DNA of 64,000 nucleotides from Rhizobium johnstonii 3841 (GCF_000009265.1 NC_008380.1:1307501-1371500); one strand, 5' to 3'; numbered from the stretch's first letter, positions 1 to 7,958 are shown. The notes: generated from the letters alone by a model not told the origin. Numbers and translations are program-made.

Positions 1-534
1 CCGGACCTGAAGGCTCGCAAAGCGGTGAGGCGTTCTGCCGCCGATTGGGCCGGGTTGGTCGATTTCAGATCGGCGCATGACCTGCGATCAAAAGCACTTG
101 ATCACCCCCCTGCGGATCATTTATGACTACCGCAAATCCAAGCTGCGAGATTTGAATTCAGCGGTGACGTCGACCAAGTCGGTCGCCGCCTAGTGGTCGA
201 ATGCGTCATTCGCCAAGGCTTGCGAATTGGCCAGCATTACTGAGCCACCGTCTCGGATTTGCCCCGGAGCTCACCTCTTGCTCCGGTCATCCTCGGCCTT
301 GTCCCGAGGATGACGGAGGGTGGGGTGGTAGTCCGCCAAATCCGCCGCCGTAGCAGCGCATGACTCACGATTAGCCGTTCAAGTTGGCGCCGCCCTCCGA
401 TCGGTGTGTCTATTACCGTCCGGCCAGCTTCCTCAGATCATCGTTGATCCCCCATCTTCTTCCGCCTGGCCTTTCATGTTCGATCACATTGGGATCGGGC
501 CGGATAGCGCTCGCCTCTCACAAGGAGAACTGCA
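1..534. other. Gene-poor left edge
   Basis: No convincing gene is visible here. A 38-codon reading frame at 77-193 on the plus strand lacks a good ribosome binding site and resembles nothing I know. The stretch holds one clear palindrome (286-314, listed separately). The first supported gene starts at 535 after an AAGGAG ribosome binding site. Confidence 0.5.
286..314. repeat. Palindromic GTCATCCTCGG element
   Basis: Two perfect 11-bp arms, GTCATCCTCGG and CCGAGGATGAC, are separated by 7 bases. This palindrome type is common between genes in alphaproteobacteria and can fold as a stem in RNA of either strand. No T-run follows, so I class it as a dispersed repeat and not as a terminator. Confidence 0.6.
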
Positions 535-771
535 ATGGACGCTTCGATTGCTCCGGCCTCGCGGGCCGCGGCGGTGACGCCGAATGATAGCGCCATTGTC
601 GGTGCGCGCGCGCTCTATATCGGCACGGCGGGCGATGTTGCCATTGCGCCGCGTCGGGACATGGATCCGGTCATCTTCAAGAGTGTGCCGGCCGGGACGA
701 TCCTGCCGGTTCATGCCGCCATTGTGGCGCTGACCGGGACCACCGCATCCAACATCGTCGCGTTGTTCTGA
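535..771 (+). CDS. Phage/GTA spike base protein (RCAP_rcc01079-like)
   Basis: A 78-residue protein with a well-spaced AAGGAG ribosome binding site. It shows the family layout of small GTA/phage spike base proteins: an N-terminal TPND segment, a central LYIGTAGDVAI stretch, then a VPAGTILPVH segment and a C-terminal TTASNIVALF end. In complete phages such proteins sit at the tail tip, so it is a late structural gene. Here it precedes the terminase genes, which is not normal late-gene order and fits a prophage that has lost most of its body. The family call rests on pattern recognition of a short sequence. Confidence 0.6.
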   Translation: MDASIAPASRAAAVTPNDSAIVGARALYIGTAGDVAIAPRRDMDPVIFKSVPAGTILPVHAAIVALTGTTASNIVALF

Positions 772-793
772 AGCAATTCCAGAAGCGGGCCAT

Positions 794-1267
794 ATGGGCA
801 GACCCATCAAGTTCACCCAGGCGATTGCCGACAGGATTTGCGAGCGCATCGCCAACAGGGAAAGCCTCCGGTCGATCTGCCGGGACGAAGAGGTGCCGGC
901 CATGTCGAGCGTGCTCTCCTGGCTCGCCGATGACGACAAGGCCGGTTTTCGAGCCAAATACGCCCTGGCGCGCGAGATCCAGGCGGACGGCTTTGTCGAC
1001 GAGATGGTCGAGATTGCCGATGACCGCGCAGACGACTGGATCGAAAAGAAGAATGCGAGCGGCGAGACCACCGGCTGGCAGGAGAATGGCGAGGCCATAA
1101 GGCGTTCGCAGCTTCGCATCGCCACTCGTCAGTGGGTCGCCGAGAAGCTGAAGCCGAAGAAATATGGTTCCAAGGTCGAGCCCGACCATGGCGTTGTCGC
1201 GAGTGAAGTTTCGCAGTTGCTGGAAGATATCAATGGCAAGACGCGCGGACTTCCAAACGGCGGTTGA
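794..1267 (+). CDS. Phage terminase small subunit
   Basis: A 157-residue protein that starts MGRPIKFTQAIADRICERIA and continues with SLRSICRDEEVPAMSSVLSWL, the helix-turn-helix arrangement of the Sf6-type terminase small subunit (DNA recognition for packaging). The C-terminal half keeps the family segment IRRSQLRIATRQWVAEKL followed by the KPKKYG motif. It appears full length. Its 3' end overlaps the start of the next gene by 35 bp in another frame, the usual small/large terminase arrangement. Large-subunit function is lost downstream, so packaging is not expected to work. Confidence 0.8.
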   Translation: MGRPIKFTQAIADRICERIANRESLRSICRDEEVPAMSSVLSWLADDDKAGFRAKYALAREIQADGFVDEMVEIADDRADDWIEKKNASGETTGWQENGEAIRRSQLRIATRQWVAEKLKPKKYGSKVEPDHGVVASEVSQLLEDINGKTRGLPNGG

Positions 1268-2060
1268 CCAGTTTTCCGACTGGCGCTGGCGTCTGAACAA
1301 CCTCTATTGGATCACCGACAAATCAGGCAAACGCGTCAGGTTCGAGATGAACTGGACGCAGATGACCTTTTTCGAGCAGATGCATTACCTCAATGTGCTG
1401 CTGAAGGCCCGCCAGCTCGGTCTCACGACCTTCATTCAGATCTTCATGCTCGATGCCTGCGTCTTCAACCGGGATATCCGCGCCGGCACGATCGCCCACA
1501 TCCATGTCGTCGGCGTCACCATAATTCCGACCATGACCGCTTCGTCGGACAGCGGCCGGACGGTCGCGGGCTATACCGTTCCCGCCTTATGGACAACCAC
1601 GTTGGCGACGGTGAACAACACCATCAAGGCGAGTTCTCGTTACGCCAAGGTGATTGATCAGCTGCTTGCCTTCACGGCAGACACTGATCCGACGAAGTCG
1701 CCGGCCGCTGAAATGTTCCCGCTCGGAAACGTCGTCGGGCATCCTGGAAATCAGGACGGCGTGACGACGTGGGACACGATCAAGCTGCCGGCTTCGGTTC
1801 CGAACGGCACTCGCATCATGTTCGAATATCAGCCTGGTCTTTGGACATCGAGAACCACCTACGACCGCGTCGACAACGGCGATGGGACGGCGGACTATAA
1901 AGTCATTGAAGTCTTTGCCACCAATGTCCAGGACAATGCGGCGCTGCTCGCCCACGGCATGAACCTCGACGTTTCGTCTTACGTCCATCCGGTGCTGCAA
2001 GGGATCTTGCGATTTGTCAGCCGCTTGCCGCAATCCGAAAAGCTGAAATTTTACCCCTAG
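1233..2060 (+). pseudogene. Terminase large subunit N-terminus fused to another phage protein
   Basis: A single open frame of 275 codons whose two parts do not belong together. Residues 1 to about 75 match the start of a terminase large subunit: the WRLNNLYWI segment, an aromatic-rich NWTQMTFFEQMHYLN stretch and the ATPase-proximal KARQLGLTTF motif, ending near GTIAH. From about residue 76 the sequence becomes a beta-rich protein without ATPase or nuclease motifs that runs to a KLKFYP end; I do not recognise it, and a phage structural origin is an inference. A terminase large subunit is normally over 400 residues, so the Walker B and nuclease regions are gone. I chose the ATG at 1233 because it precedes the conserved segment and overlaps the small subunit gene in the usual way. 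The junction, near 1500-1510, is in frame and looks like a deletion scar. Confidence 0.65.
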
Positions 2061-2076
2061 GCGAGCACCGATAGAG

Positions 2077-2505
2077 ATGACATCCAACGACGATATCCTC
2101 CGCGCGCTCGGCCGTGTCGAAGGCAGGCTGACAGGCATCGAGGAAAACGTCGCGCTTCTCCGCAACGAGGTCAGCGACGAAAAGGTGAGTGCCCACGACA
2201 GCCGCGCCGTGATCCACAAGCGGCTCGACGAACAGGCCAGGCAGATCGCCCATCTCGATACCAGGGTGGCGATCAGCGGCGGCGCGGATGCGCAGATCCG
2301 CGAGGAGATCAAGAGGCTCAAGGAGACCGTCGAGAAGAACCAGGAGGTGGTCGCGCCGGCGCTCGAAGAGTGGAAACGGATGAAATCGATCGGTTATGGC
2401 ATTTCAGGCCTGATCGCCTTCGCCGGCCTGACGATCGGCGGGATGATTGCCTATGCGAGCGATGGCGCGGTGGCGGCGCTTCGGCATTGGTTGAAGATCA
2501 ATTGA
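2077..2505 (+). CDS. DUF1515 family phage-related protein
   Basis: A 142-residue protein of the DUF1515 type found in rhizobial prophages. Residues 1 to about 95 form a long coiled-coil-like region rich in Glu, Arg and Leu heptads (ALGRVEGRLTGIEENVALL). One hydrophobic segment at about 108-127 (GISGLIAFAGLTIGGMIAYA) should cross the membrane. A coiled coil plus one membrane helix recalls phage lysis or holin-associated proteins, but the function is not established. It follows the fused terminase gene by 16 bp and looks intact. Confidence 0.7.
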   Translation: MTSNDDILRALGRVEGRLTGIEENVALLRNEVSDEKVSAHDSRAVIHKRLDEQARQIAHLDTRVAISGGADAQIREEIKRLKETVEKNQEVVAPALEEWKRMKSIGYGISGLIAFAGLTIGGMIAYASDGAVAALRHWLKIN

Positions 2506-2631
2506 TCGGCGAGCACCAGGGCGTCAGCAGACGCACTCAGCCCAAACCGAGGCAAACAAACCCCTAAATTTTAGACGTCGCCAACGAACAAATCTGCGCC
2601 CTGCTGGTTTTCCTCGCAGGAGGAAGCAGAC

Positions 2632-2817
2632 ATGAAGAGCATGAGCAATCGCCAAGTTCGCATTCCCGGCCCGCGAGAGCACGATGTTGCGGAACATTGC
2701 CGCAAATTCGGCATCGGCCCGGCCGAGGAGAAGAAGCTGAAGAAACTTCTCGGGTCGAGGGCGCCGCTGCATGAAATCCAGGCCAATGCTCCGCCGCGCC
2801 AGCCAAGGTGGCGTTAG
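2632..2817 (+). CDS. Small hypothetical protein, DUF3606-like
   Basis: A 61-residue basic protein with a strong AGGAGG ribosome binding site 9 bases ahead of its ATG. The central part (HDVAEHCRKFGIGPAEEKKL) resembles the short helical repeat of DUF3606-type stress proteins, in which an aromatic-Lys-Phe-Gly turn is followed by an acidic helix. No catalytic motif is visible. It starts the cluster of small proteins that continues to 7.9 kb and may be unrelated to the prophage remnant just before it. Confidence 0.55.
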   Translation: MKSMSNRQVRIPGPREHDVAEHCRKFGIGPAEEKKLKKLLGSRAPLHEIQANAPPRQPRWR

Positions 2818-3425
2818 GTGGTGAGGGCACAGAAGACGTTGCAGGTGATCATTACACGCTACATTACGGCAATGATTCAAAGATTGAGCGGAACAGAGCA
2901 GCGCCTTGACGCTCGCGAAAGGGGTGCTTTTGCGGGGTTCTGAAATGATCGATCTTGTTTAAGATGTCGGCCGAATCTTCGGCTTACTCCACTTGGATCC
3001 GCTGAAAGCCCCGCTCCGGCGGGGTTTTTCGTTGGCGTTGTGATGTGCCTGTCGGCTTTCGCCCGGCGGGAGCTTATCGGTGTGACGGTCGCAACGTGCC
3101 CGGGCAGGTTGTCGATGATCCCTCGGAGGAATTTCCGGGATCGTGGCGTGGCATCTCCGCCGGGGAACTTCCGACAATATCAGGGGTTTTGCCGGCGGAT
3201 CGCGCGGCAGGTCTCGTCTCCTGTACCACTGCTACCCCTGCAGTTGCTGCGCGGTCCACTTCAAGCAGTTACGGAAGGACTTTGCTCCCGGCTATCGGCA
3301 GCGGGCAAAGCTGTCTGTCGCTCCCGACTCCGGTTTTAGAGCTTCACCCCTTGAAGACACTGCAATCCGCCGACCCCAGCACCTGCGATGGCTCACGAAG
3401 GAACAGCTGCGCGCCCGCAAAGCCG
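2818..3425. other. Gap without a supported gene
   Basis: Open frames exist on both strands, but none has a ribosome binding site, plausible composition or a recognisable family. The stretch holds a strong rho-independent terminator at 3008-3029 and, just ahead of it, a small hairpin (GCCGAATCTTCGGC, near 2969). This leaves room for a short untranslated RNA ending at the terminator. Confidence 0.5.
3008..3029 (+). terminator. Rho-independent terminator
   Basis: The stem CCCCGC/GCGGGG with a 4-base loop is followed directly by TTTTT. The nearest upstream gene on this strand ends about 190 bases earlier (2817), so it could end that transcript or a separate small RNA. Confidence 0.8.
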
Positions 3426-3626
3426 TCAACGCCGTGGTTGCCGCGACAGCATGAGGATGTAATCGTCGGCGATATCGGCAACCACCATGGCGGCTTCCGC
3501 AGCCGTGTATCCCCTGCCGATGGCGTCGCTGACGATCTTCATCACGGCAGGTTCAAGTGCTTCCCGGCAGTCGGACAGGCTTTCGACATGCGGGCTTTTT
3601 GGACGAAATTCCAAGACGTTATTCAC
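3426..3626 (-). CDS. Small hypothetical protein
   Basis: A 66-residue protein that starts with GTG behind a GGAGGGT ribosome binding site 8 bases upstream. It begins MNNVLEFRPKSPHVES and then forms a predicted helical domain ending DDYILMLSRQ. The FRPK opening is typical of short rhizobial proteins of unknown function. No catalytic motif or membrane segment is visible. The ribosome binding site and normal composition make it likely to be real. Confidence 0.55.
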   Translation of the reverse strand: MNNVLEFRPKSPHVESLSDCREALEPAVMKIVSDAIGRGYTAAEAAMVVADIADDYILMLSRQPRR

Positions 3627-3963
3627 GGCATACCCTCCATTCGATTGAGCTCGGGCCCTATGAAGGCAAGCCGGCCTCTCCGCAAGAAAAGCGGGCCACG
3701 GTTCCGGCGAGCTGCTTCAGGAACCAGAAGTGTTATCGTGACGCTACGATGGCATAGGAGCTGACGTATTCAAGCGCATGCTGATATTAAGGTAAGCCAG
3801 TAGGGTTAATTCGTCCGTTGCTGTTGCATCGTGGCATCGCAAGCAGGCGCAAAGGCTATAGAGGCTGCTGCATCTCGCCCAAAACCATACAGCGGTTTTG
3901 GGACAACGACATGCATCAAATAAAGACTTTAGCATTTGAACGCCTGCGAGGCTATTTTCTGCC
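3627..3963. other. Gap with a dispersed palindromic repeat
   Basis: No supported gene. The right part (3843-3947) is a nested palindrome: outer arms GCAGGCG and CGCCTGC, inner arms CCCAAAACC and GGTTTTGGG around 3878-3902. The inner core is the same family as the element at 48349-48397. The left part holds the upstream region of the small gene on the minus strand. Confidence 0.5.
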
Positions 3964-4146
3964 CTAGACGCTGATACGCCGGCCGGCCTTGTCCGCCTCT
4001 TTGCGATTGGCGCCGTGTTTTTCGATGATGTCCTTGGCATCCTCGTTGGAAATGCGGTGTTTCTTCGCGAAATAGATGACGTCGTAGGGCGCGTCAGCCA
4101 CGGCCGCTTTGGTGGGCTGGATCTTTTTCGTTGTGTCATTGGTCAT
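3964..4146 (-). CDS. Small hypothetical protein, DUF3606-like
   Basis: A 60-residue basic protein. I chose the ATG at 4146 because AAAGGA lies 7 bases before it; an in-frame ATG 15 bases upstream has no site. The core (VIYFAKKHRISNEDAKDIIE) has the aromatic-Ala-Lys-Lys-X-X-Ile/Val-Ser pattern of the short DUF3606-type helical domain and ends in a basic tail. It resembles the 61-residue protein at 2632 in size and layout. Function unknown; proteins of this kind are often stress induced. Confidence 0.6.
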   Translation of the reverse strand: MTNDTTKKIQPTKAAVADAPYDVIYFAKKHRISNEDAKDIIEKHGANRKEADKAGRRISV

Positions 4147-4209
4147 GATTTTTCCTTTCAAGGCAATGTTGCGCCGGACATCAGCAGATGTCGCCGCGCG
4201 TCAGCGCTG

Positions 4210-4320
4210 GAACAGGATTTTTTTGGCTGGGTCGGCCCAAAAACCTGAATCCTGTTCTCAATTAAAGAGTTAGGGCATGATGTGGTCCGAAAACCGCTCA
4301 CAGTTTTCGGCATCATGCTC
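4210..4320. repeat. Mosaic palindromic repeat, copy 1
   Basis: Two palindromes in series: GAACAGGATT/AATCCTGTTC (4210-4257), then GCATGATG/CATCATGC (4275-4318) with an inner CCGAAAAC/GTTTTCGG stem. A nearly identical copy lies at 6848-6960. This is a rhizobial intergenic repeat of unknown role; its RNA would fold into two stable hairpins. Confidence 0.8.
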
Positions 4321-4387
4321 TATCGGCTCCGGACCGAGTATCGGAGTTCTCAAGCCGGCATCGGCCGAAGAATTGGCCTCGCGCCGT

Positions 4388-4624
4388 TTATCGATGCGCT
4401 CGGGCCGTCTTGTGTTTTTCCCAGATCTGCGTCGCCTGCGCTGCGATCCCGGTCTTGTGGAAGCGCAGCAGGTGAAGTCCTTCGTTCCGTCGTTTTTCGT
4501 CGAAGGCGCTGTTTTCGTAGTCGGCGCCTTCGATGATCTTCTCGCTTTCGAGAACGGTCTTCAATTCCTGCACGTAGTGTCCGGTGATGTTGAAAAGGGC
4601 TTCAGTCTCGGGTGTGTCTGTCAT
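4388..4624 (-). CDS. Small hypothetical protein
   Basis: A 78-residue acidic protein starting MTDTPETEALFNITGHYVQE behind an AGGGAAAA ribosome binding site. The sequence is mostly helix-forming, with no membrane segment and no cysteine pair. The ending KHKTARAHR is basic. I do not recognise the family. It lies between the first mosaic repeat and the flavin-binding gene and is transcribed in the same direction as the other minus-strand small genes. Confidence 0.55.
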   Translation of the reverse strand: MTDTPETEALFNITGHYVQELKTVLESEKIIEGADYENSAFDEKRRNEGLHLLRFHKTGIAAQATQIWEKHKTARAHR

Positions 4625-4831
4625 CGTTTTCCCTGTGGGTGGTCGTGTGGCATTGAACGCGATGCTGGTTCAGCAAGCCGCGTTGGTAAGATGCATCAAG
4701 CAATCCGCGCCCCTATGGGAAGGCTGGTATCGGACAGCGCTTAGCCGTGTCTGTCTGGAGTTCCATATATCGTGCAGCAAAGCCGCGCCGAGAATCGATG
4801 GTGGAGGCGCGGCAGGTCTGAAGGCGGCACC

Positions 4832-5275
4832 TTAAACCACTTGCCTTCCCGATACCACGTCAATCGAAATATCGAAGAATATGGAGGGAGCAGGGTTGTC
4901 TTCGCTTTCCGAGTTTAGAGCAAGCGATCCGGGTTCCCACCAAAACGGCTGCTTTTGCAGGAGAGACCAGGCGTGGAGGCGTTCGTCATGCCGGGCCGGC
5001 GTATCGGTCAGCTCATCATAGGTGCCCTGAACAAGCACGCTTTTCCACGTTCGGTTTTCGCCGAATTCTTCAACCTGAACACAGGCGGGTGAATGGGCTC
5101 GCAATAGATCAATCTTCAGGCCCGGCATGGAAAATATGAAAAGCCGGTCTTTTTCATAGGCATGCTGGATGGGAACGATATAGGGATATTTCTCGCCGAG
5201 GCATGCCAGGTGGCCACGGGTGTGGCCTGCCAGAAAGGCGAGGCAGTCTTGTTCACCCATGTCTCGCAATTGCAT
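4832..5275 (-). CDS. PNPOx-like flavin-nucleotide-binding protein
   Basis: A 147-residue protein of the pyridoxamine 5'-phosphate oxidase-like split-barrel fold. Visible family features are an N-terminal LAFLAGHTRGHLACLGEKYPY segment, the strand pattern IVPIQHAYEKDRLFIFSM, and WKSVLVQGTYDEL in the second half. Members of this group bind FMN or related flavins; substrates are usually unknown, and some reduce nitroimidazoles or quinone-like compounds. I used the ATG at 5275; a TTG 12 bases upstream and another ATG at 5260 are alternatives. It is the only enzyme-like member of the small-gene cluster. Confidence 0.7.
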   Translation of the reverse strand: MQLRDMGEQDCLAFLAGHTRGHLACLGEKYPYIVPIQHAYEKDRLFIFSMPGLKIDLLRAHSPACVQVEEFGENRTWKSVLVQGTYDELTDTPARHDERLHAWSLLQKQPFWWEPGSLALNSESEDNPAPSIFFDISIDVVSGRQVV

Positions 5276-5344
5276 CACGTTATCCAATTCCGTCAGCGTT
5301 TCAGCCCTTCGTTTGATAGGCAGCCAAGCGTCTTGGCTCGCCTA

Positions 5345-5488
5345 TCAGAACACATCCTTGAGGAGGATATAGACGATAAAGGCCAGACAGATTGCTGGTG
5401 TCGATTTCACCAGAAAGTCGGTGTACCGGAACCTGCCGATATGCTGGGCGAGGCGTTTCCACGAATGGATGTTGACCGTGGAAGACAT
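5345..5488 (-). CDS. Small single-span membrane protein
   Basis: A 47-residue protein whose ATG follows a near-perfect AAGGAGGG ribosome binding site, which is why the start was placed here and not at an upstream in-frame codon. A basic N-terminal half (HSWKRLAQHIGRFRYTDF) is followed by one hydrophobic helix, residues about 28-45 (STPAICLAFIVYILLKDV). This predicts a small inner-membrane protein with a cytoplasmic basic tail. Function unknown. Confidence 0.6.
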   Translation of the reverse strand: MSSTVNIHSWKRLAQHIGRFRYTDFLVKSTPAICLAFIVYILLKDVF

Positions 5489-5559
5489 GATGCCCTCCTT
5501 TGGTTGGGGCCGGGTAACTCTGACCACCCCGGGAAGCAGCGCCCGTTCACAAACTGCCA

Positions 5560-5922
5560 CTACACCAGATATGGGCGCCAATCATCTGCGCTGCAAGGCG
5601 TGGCGGATTGCCGGTCCGGCAGTGAGATCCCGCTGCTGTGCACGATCGCAAAGGGCGGCGCGGATGTGCCAGGATTGCTGGGTACGTCCATACACAATTG
5701 CCCTTCTACCTCAACCATTGCTTCGATCAGTTTCAGCCGATCGAGTTTCCGCCGTTGATCGTCGTAGAGCCTGCTGAGCAGCGCATAGGCCGATCCGGAG
5801 GGTCTGCCTTTGCGCAATAGTTTCCTGATCAGCATTTCCTGATCGGCAACGCGGTGCGCCGCCTTCACGATATGGCGACGCGCCAGCTTCAGGTCTTTCG
5901 GGCGGAATCGTGTCGAAACCAT
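5560..5922 (-). CDS. Hypothetical helical protein
   Basis: A 120-residue protein preceded by a GGGGGAG ribosome binding site. Residues 10-75 are strongly basic and helical, with charged heptads (LYDDQRRKLDRLKLIEAMVE) that suggest a coiled coil. The last 45 residues are Pro- and Ser-rich and probably disordered. No catalytic motif. It resembles small rhizobial proteins annotated only as hypothetical. Confidence 0.6.
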   Translation of the reverse strand: MVSTRFRPKDLKLARRHIVKAAHRVADQEMLIRKLLRKGRPSGSAYALLSRLYDDQRRKLDRLKLIEAMVEVEGQLCMDVPSNPGTSAPPFAIVHSSGISLPDRQSATPCSADDWRPYLV

Positions 5923-5992
5923 ATGCTTTGCTCCCCCTGTCTCATCCCGCAGTAACAGGATGACGGCCGTTTCGCTCGGTGTTCCCCCGCGA

Positions 5993-6256
5993 CTAGCGAA
6001 AATCCGCGGCCGTCAGCGTGAAGTTGTTTCCGCGTCGATGCTGATAGGCTCTCGATGCGGCCTCCTGAATGGAAGAGCGCGCCGCATCAAAGGCATTGAG
6101 ATAGGCCGCCTCGGAAGAGTTCTGGGTGATCGCGTTGCCGAGGGCTGCCTCTTCGACCAGAAACCTGACTTCGAACATGCCGTCATAGCCGGTGAAGCGG
6201 ACGCCTTTTCTCGCTTCGTCGAAGCTGCGGCTTCTATTGGGGAAAATAAGTGCCAT
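5993..6256 (-). CDS. DUF1488 family protein
   Basis: An 87-residue protein that opens MALIFPNRSRSFDEARKGV and continues with VRFTGYDGMFEVRFLV, the signature of DUF1488: an N-terminal LxFPNxSRSYD-like motif followed by a beta-strand with WGYD/TGYD. I chose the ATG at 6256, which follows AAGGAT and begins directly with the family motif; the longer frame adds a Pro-rich extension. DUF1488 proteins are common in rhizobia and have no assigned function. Confidence 0.75.
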   Translation of the reverse strand: MALIFPNRSRSFDEARKGVRFTGYDGMFEVRFLVEEAALGNAITQNSSEAAYLNAFDAARSSIQEAASRAYQHRRGNNFTLTAADFR

Positions 6257-6395
6257 TGCGGTTATCCTTGGAGTGGGCGCGGCCGATCTGCGGAACTCGG
6301 GCAGCGGTGGTGATGATGGATGCACGACGGAGCGAGTAGCTTGACGCCGGATGTCCAGCGATCAGCCTGCCTGCATGCCCGGGCGTCGGCAGATC

Positions 6396-6695
6396 TTAGT
6401 GGATGGTCTGCACGATAACCCGGTTTTCAAGCAAGGCTTCCGATGTCTTGATCAAGCGCATCGTACCCGTGATAACCTCATCGGAATAGAGCGAATCCGC
6501 ACGGGAAATTTCGTCCGTCATATCGCGGAGAACTTTGTTGATCTCCAGCAGAGGCGGCACGAATTCCACCAATCCGGCGGCTGCCAGCCCGTGCGTCAGG
6601 CGCGCGATCGCCTCTCTCAGGTGATCGACCAGTGCACGCCTTTCCACCGGCAGTGCCGACGGCTTCGTGAGGGTCGCTTCATCGTTGAACTGCAT
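6396..6695 (-). CDS. Small hypothetical protein
   Basis: A 99-residue protein starting at an ATG with an AAAGGAGG ribosome binding site about 8 bases upstream. Helical throughout, with segments such as LVDHLREAIARLTHGLAAAG and an evenly charged middle. No cysteines, membrane span or motif. I do not recognise it. It is the last minus-strand member of the cluster before the second mosaic repeat. Confidence 0.6.
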   Translation of the reverse strand: MQFNDEATLTKPSALPVERRALVDHLREAIARLTHGLAAAGLVEFVPPLLEINKVLRDMTDEISRADSLYSDEVITGTMRLIKTSEALLENRVIVQTIH

Positions 6696-6847
6696 GATGC
6701 GAATCCTCCTTTAGCTAAAATGGGTTCCGCCACGGCATTATCAATGGCGGCTGCCGAATGAGGTTGCGGTCAGCTTGCAATAAGCGCAAGCTAATTTATC
6801 GGCGGGCACGATACGGGCACCGCTGCTTGGGGCGCGCCAGTGATGCT

Positions 6848-6960
6848 AGAACAGGATGATTTTTGGGCCGGGTCGGCCTAAAATCTGAATCCTGTTCTAC
6901 ATTATATAGTTGGAGCATGATGTCGGCCGAAAACCGCTCACACTTTTCGGCATCATGCTC
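6848..6960. repeat. Mosaic palindromic repeat, copy 2
   Basis: Same two-hairpin layout as 4210-4320: AGAACAGGAT/ATCCTGTTCT at 6848-6898, then GAGCATGATG/CATCATGCTC at 6913-6960. Most differences lie in the loop and linker. It takes up much of the roughly 300-bp gap between the divergent genes at 6695 and 7000; the rest of that gap shows no gene. Confidence 0.8.
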
Positions 6961-6999
6961 TGACGCCAGTGAACCCTAGCCCCAACGAAGGAGGACGCC

Positions 7000-7404
7000 A
7001 TGTCTTCCACATCAGATCAGTTTTTCGGTGTCGACAATTTGAGGATGCTCGATCGTATCCTGCGAAAGGCCGGCTTTCGCGGCGGCGAAACCCATGCGGC
7101 CGATGATGGTGAGATCACCGCCACAAGTTTCCTCATTAGTTGTTTCCAGATGGGCGTCGTCGATGAAGCCGCGTTGAGGTCGTCGCTGAAAATGTATCTC
7201 GCGACACAGTTGAGTTCAGGCCCGCTTCCGCAGGCAATGGAAGACGGCTCCTTTGCCCGATGGCAGGATGACGGCGGTGCGCCGGTGAAAGCCCATCGGA
7301 TCGCGCGGTATACGGCGTCCGGGCGTGCGGACGCACCGCTGCGGCCGCCAGCCTATCGCTTTCCCAAAACCAGGCTGCCTGAACGAGTATCCGAGATCCC
7401 GTGA
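7000..7404 (+). CDS. Hypothetical protein
   Basis: A 134-residue protein with an excellent AAGGAGGA ribosome binding site. Residues 10-75 look like a compact helical domain (NLRMLDRILRKAGFRGG, then SFLISCFQMGVVDEAALRSSL). The C-terminal 50 residues are Pro- and Arg-rich with a KTRLPERVSE ending. I do not recognise the family. It opens the plus-strand half of the small-gene cluster and is followed at 7477 by another hypothetical gene. Confidence 0.6.
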   Translation: MSSTSDQFFGVDNLRMLDRILRKAGFRGGETHAADDGEITATSFLISCFQMGVVDEAALRSSLKMYLATQLSSGPLPQAMEDGSFARWQDDGGAPVKAHRIARYTASGRADAPLRPPAYRFPKTRLPERVSEIP

Positions 7405-7476
7405 ACGGGCCTGCTGCGATATCGCCGGCAACCCCCGCCCGATCGTCGCGATGACATGACGAACAAGGAAGATGAC

Positions 7477-7851
7477 ATGTCTGGGATTCCAGCCGATCCA
7501 AAGGACAGGGCCAGGAAAAGCAAAATCATCGCCTTCTTGCGGAAAATCGCAACCTTAAGCCCGACTGCAGACGATCTCATAGCGCAGGCGCGTCAAGCGC
7601 GGTCATCGTCAGCGGAGGAGGGGATCGATAGTGCTGACAACCAAGCCTATGGTCTGGCGCGTCCACACAAAGGTCCGTTCGATAACGCGACGGCATTCAG
7701 TGCGTCCAGCTACGACCATGATCTCCCGACGCGGCAGCAATTGGAGGCCGCGCAACGCAGCCACTCCGATGCGGTAAAGCAGCAAGAGGCAAACCGCCAA
7801 ACAGGCAAATTTCGTAGGCGTGCAAGGCGGACGAAGCTGAAATCTCCCTGA
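7477..7851 (+). CDS. Hypothetical protein
   Basis: A 124-residue hydrophilic protein. The ATG at 7477 is preferred because AAGGAAG lies 7 bases upstream; an in-frame ATG at 7456 lacks a site. It has a basic N-terminal helix (DRARKSKIIAFLRKIATL), a Ser/Ala-rich middle, then a Gln/Glu-rich helix and an Arg/Lys-rich tail (RRRARRTKLKSP). It is likely to be largely disordered outside the helices. No known family. The terminator at 7934 follows. Confidence 0.5.
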   Translation: MSGIPADPKDRARKSKIIAFLRKIATLSPTADDLIAQARQARSSSAEEGIDSADNQAYGLARPHKGPFDNATAFSASSYDHDLPTRQQLEAAQRSHSDAVKQQEANRQTGKFRRRARRTKLKSP

Positions 7852-7933
7852 GCAGGAGGGACGGACGGCGCCCTATAGGCTTTTGCCGACTGAGCGGTGC
7901 TTGACTTCAAGGCCTCTCCGCCCCAGTCCGTTG

Positions 7934-7958
7934 AAAAGCCCGCGTCAGGCGGGCTTTT
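7934..7958. terminator. Bidirectional rho-independent terminator
   Basis: Perfect 10-bp arms AAAAGCCCGC/GCGGGCTTTT around a 5-base loop, with A-tract and T-tract in the arms. It lies between the convergent gene ends at 7851 (plus) and 7988 (minus) and can serve both. Confidence 0.85.

Noticed and set aside
3045..3764. 239-codon open frame on the plus strand
   Set aside because: No ribosome binding site and no coding-like composition; its right part overlaps a better-supported minus-strand gene.
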